NCBI GenBank assembly: GCA_964538625.1
Contig: CAZIGH010000019.1
Span: forward strand, 1 to 64,000
DNA length: 64,000 nt
Source of the DNA: JAEUHM01 sp964538625
GTDB lineage: Bacteria; Verrucomicrobiota; Verrucomicrobiia; Verrucomicrobiales; Verrucomicrobiaceae
Direction of reading: 5' to 3'
Position 1 is the stretch's first letter. Every line of letters begins with the position of its first letter. Positions 50,201 to 62,200 of this stretch are shown here, piece after piece. A program made the translations under genes and the position numbers. The notes beneath the pieces were generated by a model, which was given only the letters and a program-made list of their open reading frames with translations, searched no databases and had not been told where the DNA came from.

Positions 50201-53200
50201 GGTGTCATATTTCCAGAGGTCATTGAGCAGGCCGATGGCCGTGCCTGTGGCACCGAGCCCGTTTCCACCGAAGAGGTAGAGGTTGCCAGAGGTGTCTGAC
50301 CAACCGGAAGCGAAGCTGCGTGCGCCGGGGACGTTGGCAGCGGCAAGGGCTCCCTGGGTGCCGTAGGTGCCGTTGCCCTTGGCGACTTTGCTTCCGCCCA
50401 TCCAAGTCCAGACGCCGGTGCCGACGTCGTATTTCCACAGGTCGTTGAGGGGGCCGTTTCCTGTGGGAGTGCTGTCATGTCCTAGACCGCCGAACATCCA
50501 GAGGTTGCCGCTGCTGTCCGTCCAGGTGGTGGCTCCGGAGCGTGCGCCGGGAGTGCCGGTGCCGGGTGCGGTCGCCGGATAGGTGCCTGGGGTTTTGATG
50601 GTCTTGCTGCCGCCGAGGAAGGTCCATGTCTCGGTAGTGAGGTCGAGCTTCCAAAGGTCACTCAAGGCTCCGGGGCCGGTGGTTTCGGCAAATCCCAGGC
50701 CGCCGAAGACGTAGAGATTGCCAGCACCATCGCTCCAGGTGGCGGCGGCGGAGCGTGCGCCGGGGGTGCCGGTGCCGGGTGCAGCGGGGGGATAGACGCC
50801 CTTCTGCTTGGTGAGGTTGGAGCCGGTTTCCCAGGACCAGTTCGGGGGACGCTTGATGATCTGAATGCTGACGGTGGCGGTGCCGAGAACGCCAGTGTCA
50901 TCTGTGACTTGGTAGGTGAAGCTGTCGGTGCCGAGGAAGTTGAGATTGGGCATGTAGCGGTAGCTGCCGCTGGAGATGCCGCCCACGAGAGTGCCGTTCA
51001 CTGGAGAAGTGAGCAGGGTGATGACTCGTGCGCCAACGGGGGTGCCACTGATGCTGAGGTCATTGGTCAGCAGGTCATTGGCGATGCCTACATCCGCCTG
51101 ATCGGCGATGGAGACGGCGGAGCGGATGGCGGTGATCTGATAGGTCTGCTGGGTGATGCCGTCCTGGGCGGTAACGGCCACGGTGATCAAGTTGGTGCCT
51201 GGGTTGACAATGGGGAGCGGAATGGGGCCGCTGGGAGAGCCGGTGGCGACAGGGGTGCCGTTGACCAAGATGGTGGCGTTGGGTTCTGCGGCGGTGGGGG
51301 TGAGAGAGAGGACGGAGACGCTGTTGGGCAGGTTGATGGAATAGGCAAGGGTGCCGCTGGCGAAGGCTGGGTTCAACGTGCCGGAACTCACCGTGATGGA
51401 GCTAAGGGCTGCGTTGTCACTGGGGGCGCGGGTGACGGTGATCTTGTACTCCTTGACGGTGGTCAGGTCCTGGGCGGTGACGCGGGTGGTGATGAGGTTC
51501 GGACCCACCAGGAGGGGAAGTGCACTGCTGGGTGAACCGGAGGTGACTGTCTCGAAGGAGCCGCTGTTGACTTTGACTTCGATGGTGGAGTAGGGGTCAA
51601 ACCGGGTGGGCGTGACGGTCATGGAGGTGGTGAGGTTGCCGACGGAGGCGGTGTAATCCGTGGTGGCGGAGCTGAAGGTGGGGGAGAGGGTTCCCGCACT
51701 TGGGACTAGGGCAGCCAAGTCGGCGTTGGTGCTGGGTGTGCGGAAGACGTTGACCGTGTAGGTCTTGGTGGTGGTGCCGTTCTGGGCGGTGACACGCACG
51801 TCCACTGGGTTGTTGCCGGGGTTGAGAGGCAGCGGGGCGCTGGTGCTACCGGAGGTGATAGGGGTGTAGGCTCCGCCATTGACCCGGATTTCGAGCGTGG
51901 CGAGTTCATCCACGGCCCGCACAGGGGTGAAGGTGACGGTTTCATCCGTGCTCACCAGCGTGAGGTCATAGGTGGTGGTGGCGGGGCTGAAGGCGGGTGA
52001 CAATGTGCCAGTGCCTGGGGTGAGCGAGGCGAGGTCTGCCACGTTGCTGAGCTGCTGGGTGATGTTGAAGGTCTGGGTGGCTGAGGTGAGGGCTGGTCCG
52101 CCGGCTGTGGCGTCGTCCGTGAGGCTGACCTCCACCTCGGCCGTGCCGCTGGCACCAGTGGTGGTGAAGGTGAGGGTGCCTGTGCTGTCGATGGCGGGCA
52201 GGGTGGTGAAGAGGCTGGCACCGGAGAGGACGGTGACGTTGAAGGTGAGGGACTGGGTGACCTCTGCGTCTCCGTCATCAATGGCAGTGGCCCAACCGGG
52301 GAAGGTGCGTGGTGTGTCGATGCCCAGTGCAATGAAGCGATCTGCTCCCTTGGTGAAGGAGGGCATGTCATTGACGGGATTGACGGTGAGCTGGAAGTCT
52401 CTCCGGGTGGACTGGCCGGAGTCACTGACGACGACGGTGATGGTGACGACGCCATTCCTGTTGGGCGCAGGTGTGATGACGACATTGCGGCTGGCTCCGG
52501 TTCCGCCGCCCACCATGTTCGCGATGGGGACGAAGGTGACGTCTGATGACTCAAAGGTGACTACAAGATCTTCGGGTGCCTCCTCGAGGTCGCCAATGGT
52601 GAAGGGGATGGCGGTGGTGGGGGTGTCTTCGTCTGTGCTCTGGGCGGCGATGAAGCTGATGGTGGGCGCATCATCAGCGTCGATCACGTTGATGACAAAG
52701 TCCTCTTGGTAGGTGAGGCCCGGCGTGCCGGTGTCTGTGGCGATGACTCGGATGGTATGGGTGGTGGAGGCTTCGTAGTCCAGCGGTTCGGCGTTGCGAA
52801 GGGTCTTGCCGTCACCGGCGATGGCGAACTTGTCGTTGTCAAGCTGGCCTGCGGGGAGACTGAAGACAAGGGTGGCGGACTGGCCAGGGTTGGGGTCTGT
52901 GCCGGAGAAGGTCCCAATGGTGGTTCCGGCAGGCAAGTTCTCGATGATGGTGTTTGCGCTGAGGGCGGCATCGGTGGGCGGCAGGTTTTCAGAGGTAAGC
53001 ATCACTTGGTTGGAACCGACTCCGCCGGCGTAGGTGAAGCGGTAGAGGTTGTTGCCCAGGATGAAGGTGGAGTTGTTGGCGAGCGCGGATGCTTGATATT
53101 GGAACAGGCCGGTGTTCCAGGTACCGCCATAGGTGGCGAGCACGAAGCTGGTGCCGAAGGGCACGAAGTCGTCTCCACCGAGGTCAGCAAGTTCGAGGAC

Positions 53201-56200
53201 CGGATTGCCAGAGAGGGTGAGTCCACCGACGACGGAGAGTGTGTCTGAGGCGAGGGTGGTGGTGTTGAATCCGAACTTGAAGACGCTGCCCGCATTCATG
53301 GTGACGGAACCTAGGGCGAGTGCACCGAGGCCTGCGTCACCTCCTGGGGAGATGGTGCCGCCGCTGTTAACCACTACGGGCCCGATGGCTCCAGAGCCGG
53401 TAACGGTGCCGGAGTTGATGGTGAGGGCACTGCCGGCGATGCTGCCATCAATCTGAAGGGTGCCGCCGTTGAGGGTGGTGGTGCCTGTGTAGGTGTTGAA
53501 GCCGGACAGGATCTGGAGTCCGGTGCCTTCTTTGACGAGCGAAATTTGGCCGATGACGGATGTGGTGGCGATGCCGGGAACGATGGTGACGCCGTCTGCG
53601 ATGACGCCATCGAACGAGCCGCTAGCGTTGTTGCCTCCAATGGTGAGAACATTGCCGGAGTTGGAGGCTGTCCAATCGGAGCCGGTCCAGGTGAGAATGG
53701 GGTTGTTGACAACGAAGCCTCCACCGGTGGAGTTGAGTCCGTTGATGGCTTGGTTGAAGCCGCCCATGTCGAGCGTGCCTGGTGCGAGGAGCTTGTCGGC
53801 AGCGCCGATGACGGTGCCCCCGTTGATGGTGCCCGCGCCGTAGCCGTTGCCAATGATGTTGATGTCTCCCTTGCCAGCGCCAGATGGAAGGACGTTGGCT
53901 GCGGCGAGGCGGAGCACGCCGGCATTGATGTTGGTGGGTCCGGAGTAGGTGTTGGCTCCGGAGAGGGTCTGTGTTCCGGAACCGATCTTGGTGAGAGAGA
54001 CGAGCTTGTCCACGCCGCCATCTGCTATGACACCGCCGAACCAGTTGAGGCCGGTGGAGGAGACTCCAGCGTCTGCCGCTGCCACGGAGTAGGCGCTGAC
54101 GTTGACGTTGTTGCTGGCACCAAGGACGAGGTTGAAGGTGCCGGTGAGTCCGAGGTTGGTCACGGTGCCGGTGCCGCCGAGGCTGTCGAAGGTCTCGGAG
54201 GTGGCGGTGCCGCCGCCGAGGTTGAAGACGCCGCCGCTGCGGACGAGGATGCTGGCTTGGTCATGAATCTGATCGCCGCCGGTGCCGGTGATGTTGACGG
54301 TGGTGCCATTGTTGACGATCAAAGCGGCTCCAAACACGGAGGCGGAACCGGAGCCTGCGATGTTGCCGACGGCGTGTACGGTGGCGGAGGAGTTTTTGCC
54401 AAGGTTGACCTCACCTGCCATGACTTCGAGGCTGAGGGTCGGGTTGTCGTTCCCACCTGCGAAGGTGAGGGTGCCGTCTCCTGTTTTGCGGAGGATGCCT
54501 GCGACGCCGGCCTTGCCGGTGATGCCCTGTGCGGTCTGGGTGAGGGTGACTCCGGTGGGTACATCGAGGTTGGCATAACCATTGACGGTGATGCCGTAGA
54601 TGAGGTTGTTGGTAGCGGTTTGACGCAGGGTTCCTCCGTTGAGGATTATATTGCCGGCACCGGCGGTGGGGCTGCCCATGTTGAGAGCAGCGCCGCTGGC
54701 GTCTGCATACTCTACTATGCCTGCGTTGATGATGAGGGCACCGGTTTTGGTGTTGTTTCCAGAGAGAACGAGGGTGCCCGGGCCTGTCTTGGTGATGACG
54801 GTGTTGGTGCCTTTGATGACTCCGTCGAGGGTGAGCTTGTTGGCCGTGGGATCGCCGCTGCCATAGGTGTGGACGATGACTTCAGAGCCTGCGGCTCCGT
54901 ATTGGCCAAGGCCAGTGATGATGGTGGAGCCGTTGGTATTGTCAAAGATCAGACCGCCGGAGGTGACGGTCTGGGTGACGCCGTTGCTGACGGTGAGGGT
55001 CTGCGTGCCGATGGGGGTGACTTTGAGGGAGTTGATCGTCTGGTTGGCGGTGATGGTGACGTCGAAGCTTTCCAGGTAGTTGCCTGTGGCGGAGGAGGCG
55101 CTGGCGGGCAGCACGGTGTTGTAACCGGCATAGGCGCTGAGCAGTCCTCCGGACTGGGTGACCCAGTCAAGGCCGTTGTAGGTGGCGTAGCCGCCGATGA
55201 TGTCGTTGGCGAGCGGAACGCTTGATGCGACGGTGACGGCTCCGCCGCTGGAGGTGAGGTCGAAGTTCAGCGTGGCACCGAGCAGAGCGGTGCGTGTGAA
55301 GGTGGATCCAAAACCGGCCGTGAGGCCCTGTGTAAGCGAGTTGTTGATGAGGCGAATGGTGTTGGCACCGGTATTGAAGGTGAGGTTTCCGAAGCCTTGA
55401 GAGAGGTCGAACGCATTGCCCGCTGCCTGGATGATTTCCAGCGTGGCACCACCGGCGAAGGTGCCGGTGGCAGCACTGAAGGTGAGCGGAAGGGGGGCCA
55501 CGGCGTCTGGGAAGAAGCGGTCTGCGGCGCTGGTGAAGTTGGTCGCAGAGTCGAGGCGTATGGTGCCACCGCGAATGACGATGGAGCTGGAGTTGGTAGC
55601 CGCTCCGGTAAAGGTGTTTTTGTTGCTGAAGACGAGGATGCCGTTGTCTGCCTTGGTGAAGGTGCGTGCGGCGGTGTTGGTGCCGCCGGAGACGACGCCT
55701 TCGATGGTAAGGGTGGTGCCGCGACCCACCTGGATGAGGTGGCTGCTGTCACCACGAAGCAGGATGCTGCGGGTGGAGGGCAGGGTGACGCTGGTCATGC
55801 CGGGCTGGATTCTGAGGTTTGCCGTACCCGTGCTGTTGCCGAGGCGGAGGACGTTGCCCGAGTTGCCCAGTGATCCATCTCCATCAATGACGAGGGTCAT
55901 TGAGTCGTTGATGATGGTGAGGCCGTTGTACGTTTTCGGTACGCCGGCGTTACCCGAAGTGGAGAGGGAGCTGAGTAGTCCGGAGGTGGAGACGGAGTAG
56001 GTAATGCCGGAGGTGAGGGCTCCGTTGGCGAGATCGCCCATGAGCAGGATCTGGTGGTTGTTGCGAGAGACCAAAGCTGGCGCGGCATTGGTATTGGTGA
56101 TGTTGATGGTGCCGAGGTAGGTGATGCCGCCCCCGTTGGTGTTGCCCGCCAGACCGTCGTTGGTTAGGTCCCCAGCTCCCACGAAGCTGGTCGCGGTGCC

Positions 56201-59200
56201 AGCCCAGTTGATATTGTTGGCCAGGATGCGCTCGCCGCCCACGGCACCGAGGGTCTGGGTGCTGCTGCCTGTGAAGGTAATGGTGCCGGTGCCAAATGCA
56301 GCATCATGGCCAAACATGATGCTCGCATTGCCGATTCCGTTGCCGCTCAGGGTGGTGCCGCCGGTGAAGTCATTGGCATAGGGTAGGACGAGGATGCCGT
56401 AGCCCATGTTGAGGCTGTTGGCTCCGCTTAGGACGTCAGCTCGTCCAAGGGCTAAGCTTGTGACCGTGAGGTTGGTGATGTTGCTGGCATAGGGTGTGCC
56501 TCCGAACATGTAGGTGGCATTGGCTGGGGTGATGGTGCCGCTGTAGGTCATGACCTTTGCGGGAACGGAACCGTTGTAACCATAAGCACCTAGGCGCATA
56601 TTGGGGTAGGGTGTGAAGTCCAGATCCGCAGAGCTACTGGCACCCAGCGTGAAGGCACTGGTGGCAGTGAGCGGGTTGGAAATGTATGCTCCCATGGTGG
56701 CGATGGGATTCGTGTCACCATAGACACCAATGGCTGTGGTGCCTCCGGCGGCGGTGGGCAGGGCTGCGATGCCGCCTCCGGGGATGGCATTCACGGAGTT
56801 AAAGATCAGCAGGCCCTGGGTGAGATTCACGGTCACGGGGGAGGCGCTGTTGTTGCCGGCAAGAATCATGATGCCGGTGCCGGTCTTGTCGAATCCACCG
56901 CCCGCAGAACCCGTGATGTTTCCGCTGAGAATGACATCGAATGGATTGCTTCCGATCTTGTTGTTGGCGGAGAAGGCCTGGATGGTGCGGATGGTGGAAC
57001 CGAGGTCAATGCCGTTCTGGAAGTTCACACCACCGAGGTTGGTGACGGAGTTGGTAATGCTGGCCACTCCGAACTGAAGGAGGTTGCCATTGGGAACGAA
57101 ACCACCTTCTCCCCAGACCAGCGTTTCGCCGAGTCCGCCGAGATTGACGTTCCAGGTGGTGTTTGCGACGTTGTTGGAGAAGCCGCCGTTACCCTGCCAC
57201 TGGATTTGGCCGTCTCCATATCCGACCGAGCGGGTGAAAGCGACTGGCGTGGCCAGGCTGGACTGGAGGATGGACCTATTGGTGCCGGTGGCGGCAAAGA
57301 CGATCTGTCCGATGGTGGCGGCGGAGGTAATGCCTCCTGAGATCTGCGCTACGTTGGTGAAATCGACCACACCGCGATTGATGACAGTGGGTCCGGTGTA
57401 GGTGTTGGTGCCGGTCATGCGGAAGACGCGGCCGGCGTCGCCACCCATGCCGATGACAATGCTGGTGGGGCCACCCGCGCCATCGATGATGTTGGACTGG
57501 AAGATGGTGCGGCGGTTGTCACCTGAACCTGCGAAGGTAAGGGTGCGGGCGCCGACTCCCGGCACTGCCATATTGCCCGTAGCGCCAAAGGTGCGGTCAC
57601 CGTTCGCGATGCCGCTGAAGCTGAGCGTGCCACCACCTGGAGCCAGGGTGATGGCTTGGGTCATACTGCCGTCTTGGGAGAAGGTGAGTTGTCCTCCGTT
57701 GAGGGTGATGCCGCCGGAGCCGAGCTGGTTGGCGTTGCTGGCGGTGAGGGTGCCTTGGTTGATGATGGTGCCGCCGGTGTAGGTGTTGGTTCCAGCCAGG
57801 GTGACACCGCCGCTGCCGGACTTCACGAGGGTGACTGCGCCGGTTCCGTTGTTGGCGATGGTGGAGTTGATCGTGAGGGCGTTGCCGCTCCAGTTGATGA
57901 TGTTGAGTTCCCCTGCGGTGTTGTCTGCACCGCCCGCAGTCAAAACACCAACAAGCGCGTCGGTGCCGGGCGTGGCACCGATGGCGGTGGCTGCTAGTCC
58001 TGTGGGCATGAGGATGGACCCAACAGGGCCAAGGCGGAGACGATTGGTGGCTGCGGTGAAGGCGATGCCTGCGCCGAGCTTGACGGTGTTGTAATCAACC
58101 AGCGCGGAGTCCACACTGTTGCCGGCATCAAACCGGGCATTCTGTGTGGAGTCCCCGGCACCAGTGACACCTGTGATGACGGTGTAGCCGGTGTAGGGAG
58201 CGATGTTGCCGCCGACGATGGTGGCGAAGTCTGCGCTGTTCACCACGGCCCACGGGCCGAGAAGTCCGGTGGCATCTACGCTGTTCGTGGTGGTGACCAC
58301 GGCCGGTGCAGTGGTGGTGACGTTCAGTGTGGCCCCGCTTCCGGCAATCCGGCTGATGGTTCCTAGATTCAGCGTCATGGCCGGTGTGGTGCCGCCTGCG
58401 GTCACGCGCGCCCCGCCGAAGATCTGAGTGTTATTGAAGGACTGTGTGTTTGGCGTGACAGAGCCGGTAACTGTGAGCAAGGCGGAGCCGAGGTTCAGCG
58501 CGGAACTGGCGCTGATGATGTTTGAAACGGGTGCTCCGGCTGCGGTAAAGTCGAGGGTGAGTCCGCCGAGGTTTAGCGTGGTGGCCCCGTCATAGGTGCT
58601 GGCGCGATTCAGGGTGAGTGTGCCGGTGCCGATCTTGGTGAGGGAGGTGCCGCCAGCTGCCCCTGTGTTGCGGATGGAGCCTGAGTAAAGGCTGGTGACG
58701 TTGAGATTGCCTACGAAGAGGGTGGCTGCGGTGGCGGAGGTGTTGTCGATGACACCAGCTCCGGTGAGGCCGTTGATGGTTTCGCTGAATCCGTTGAGGT
58801 CAAGCGTGCCTGTGTTTCCGATGCTGAGGTTGCCGGGTGTTCCGGCGCCGTCAGGGATCACTTCTGATGCGCCGAGCCGGAGGATGCCGTTGGCTACGCT
58901 TGTGCCACCGGTGTAGGCATTCGCTGTGGAGCTGAGGAGGAGGGTGCCTGTGCCTTGCTTGCTGAACAACAGGCCGGAGGGTGTGGCGGCGAGGAAGCTG
59001 AGTCCATCCGCGTTGTTAACGATGGCCGAGGAGATGGTGGTGGTGGCCGGGCTGAAGGTGATGACATTGAGCTCTCCTGCGACGGGCGCTGCTACGGTGC
59101 CGGTACCGGGCGTTCCGGACAGTCGGCCACCGGAGAGTGTGACGGCTCCTGCTCCGGAGCCGACCAGAATGCCGCCGGATGCGAGAGAGTTGACCCCGCT

Positions 59201-62200
59201 GAGGGTGAGTGTGGTGGACGCGCCATTGAAGCGAAGGCTGTTGACTTGGGTTCCGCTCCAGGTGCCGGAGGTGGTGACGTTGATGTTGTTCAGAGAGGAT
59301 GAGAAGTCATCATTCTCGTAGCTCGCAGCGACTGGATTAAGTCCGGACATGGTGGCCCAGTCGATGCCGCCGAGAGTGAGGAATGCAGCGCCTGTGGGGC
59401 TGACCGCAAGGCCGTTGGCCGCTGAGACACCGGCGATTCTCACTTCGGTGCCTGCAGAGGCGGTGACATCGAGGGTGGACCCGATGTTGCGAGTCAGGGT
59501 GCCGAGATTGACGAGCAATCCACCGGTGCCGGCTGTCGCATCGAGACGGCTGGAGGTGTTGGCGAGCAGAGTCGTGCCAGCGAAAGTCTGCGTGGTGGCC
59601 GCAGTATCTCCGAGGACGCTGAGAGTGCCGCCACCGAGGGAGAGGGTACTGGCGGAGGACAGGAGGTTGGAGTCGAAAGCGGAAGCCGCGAAGTCCAGTT
59701 TAAGGATTCCCGAAGAGACCGTGATCGCCCCTGTGTTGTCACTCTGTCCGGTGAGGGTGAGGGTGCCGAGTCCGAGTTTGTTGATGCCGCCGAGACCTGT
59801 GAAGGATCCCGCGAAGGTGGCATCCGAGTTGGTGAGTCCGAGCAGGAGGGAGAGGCCGGTGTTGATGGAAACCTGGCCGGTGCCGGTGAGGTTGCCGATC
59901 GCCTGTGTGGCGGCGATGCCAAGCGTGGCACCGGGGGAGACATTGACGGTGGTATCAAGCGAGACAGAGCGGGCGTTGTTGAAGTTCATGCGCCCGGTCT
60001 GGATGTTGATGGTGGAGCCAGGGACTAGGCTGGTGTAGGCGTTGCCGAGGGCAAGGATGCCGTTGCCGGTTTTGGTGATGGTGCGGGCGGTACCGCCATC
60101 GTTGAGGCTGCCGAGAGTGAGTATTCCGACCGCAGTGCCGTTGATGGAATTGGCATGGAAGGTGGGGTTTCCGGTCATGGTGATGGCTCCGAAGGTGAGG
60201 CTGCCGGTGGTGTTGGCATTCATGAAAGCTCCGTGAGCATGGGTCATGGTATTGGTGCCGATGGTGACGGGTCCGCCAGTGTGAGTGACCGCCCCGCCAG
60301 CAGTGGTGCGGTCTGCGATGACGGTGACGTCGCCGTTGACGAAGAGGCGGCTAGAGAGGTAGGTGCCTCCTGTGTTGTTGCGGAGGCGAAGGGTGGTGCC
60401 TGCTGCCATGTAGATGGGTGCCTGAGCTCCGGTGGCTCCGGTGGCCTGGTTGTTCTGGAGGCGAAGCTCGCCCTCATTCAAGTTGACCTGACTGCCGGTG
60501 TAACCTGTGAAGGCACCGCCAAGGGTGAGCGCCCCGGGTCCGGTTTTGGTGAGGATTCCCGAGCCAGCAAACTGGCCTGCATCGTCAAGCTGCAAGACGC
60601 CAGCTGCGTCGGCGATGTGGAAGGTGCCGCCACCGGAACCCACGGCGAAGGTTTTGCCGCTCCCTGCCGTAGGGTTGACCGTGACGGGACCGAGAAGACT
60701 GATGGTTGCTCCGTTTTGAGCCGTGATGGTATGTGCGCCGGCTGCGCCGAGGGCGCTGTTGGCATCCGCGTTGTTCAAGGCTGTGGTGGTGAAGGCGAAG
60801 GTGCTGCCTGCTCCGTCCGCCAGGATGTTGCCAGTAAAGGTGTTCACTCCCGTGAACGTGGCGGTGCCGCCACCAGTAACGGTGAGGCTAAGATTCCCCG
60901 TGCCCGCTCCACCGGAGATGACGCCGGAAGCGGTGACGTTGGACCCGGGCGTGATATCCCAAGTCTGCACGGCACCAAGTGTGAGCGGCGCTGAGATTCC
61001 AACGGTAGTGGGACCTCCTGCCTGCACAACGAGGCCGTCTGCACCAAGCGTCAGCTGACCACCTACTCCTGGGGCGATGTTCACCGCCGTGGCTGGAGAG
61101 CTGCTGAACACCATGCCGGGGAGGGAGTAGGTGTTGTCCAGCGTGGTGTTCAGAACTCCGGCTGGTGCATTGGCTGCGGCGAAGATGACCTTGTTGAGCG
61201 AACCGGGCGTGTAGTTGGGGTCCGTCAGACCATCGGCGGTGGTGGACCAGTTGGTGTTGCCTCCGGCGATTTGTGCCCAGCTGCCGTTCACGGCGCCGCT
61301 CCAGTAGAGATCGCCAGCGGCGGCTGCGGCAAGCACGTTGAGGGTGATGGTGTTGAGGGTGGAGCTGAGGCTGTAGGTGTAACCGCCGGGGAGAGACCCA
61401 AGCTTCAGATTTGCGAGGCCAATGATGTCTGCGGTGCTGCTGACCACTTCGTAGCTGCCAAGACCGAACCCTGTGATAGCGGCGGCGCTGATATACCCCC
61501 CACCAGTTGCGAGCGTGAGCGCTCCGGCTCCGGTGAAGACGAGCTTGTCAGAGACCGTGCCGAGCTGGAAGCCCAGTCCGCCTCCGGTGATGGCATTGCC
61601 CAAGGTCATGCTGGCACCGGCGGGAAGCGTGTAAGTGGCACCCACTCCGTCGGCATAAAGGTCAAGTTCGCCGTAGCCTGTGCTGCCGATGTTGTAGGTC
61701 TGGACGTTCGGGAAGGCACCGGGCAGGATGGAGAGGGAGCCTCCATTCACGGTAACGGCACCGCTGAACCCGTGCGTGGTGGACAGGGTCAGCGTTCCGA
61801 GGCCAGTTTTGGTGAGACCTCCTGAGGTATTGGCTGCAGTGGTGACGGTGCCGATGGTGGCTCCTGAACCGCCGCCGCCTGACAGGGTGATGACGGGTGC
61901 CGAGGTGTAGCCAACGCCGGGGTTGGTGATGGTGATGCCGGTGACTTGTCCGTAGGTAGGGCTGGAGGGATCGAGATCCACTGTGGCATAAGCGGTAGCT
62001 CCTGTGCCGCCGCCGCCACTGATCTCCACATAAGGAGCGCCGATGTATCCACTGCCACCCGAAGTTACGGGAATACTGGTGACGCCGTTACCCGTGGGGG
62101 CGTTGATGGGCTGGGCGAGTGTGATGCCGAAGCCGTTGGTGTCGATGACCGCCCCACCGGCGAACGAACCAAACGGTCCGAATGAGCGAAGGGTCACAGT

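Noticed and set aside
53546..55225. A 559-codon plus-strand frame opposite the giant surface protein
   Set aside because: Its Gly/Asp/Val/Glu-only composition is the complement of the repeated Thr/Asn/Gly codons; many similar frames lie along the same gene.
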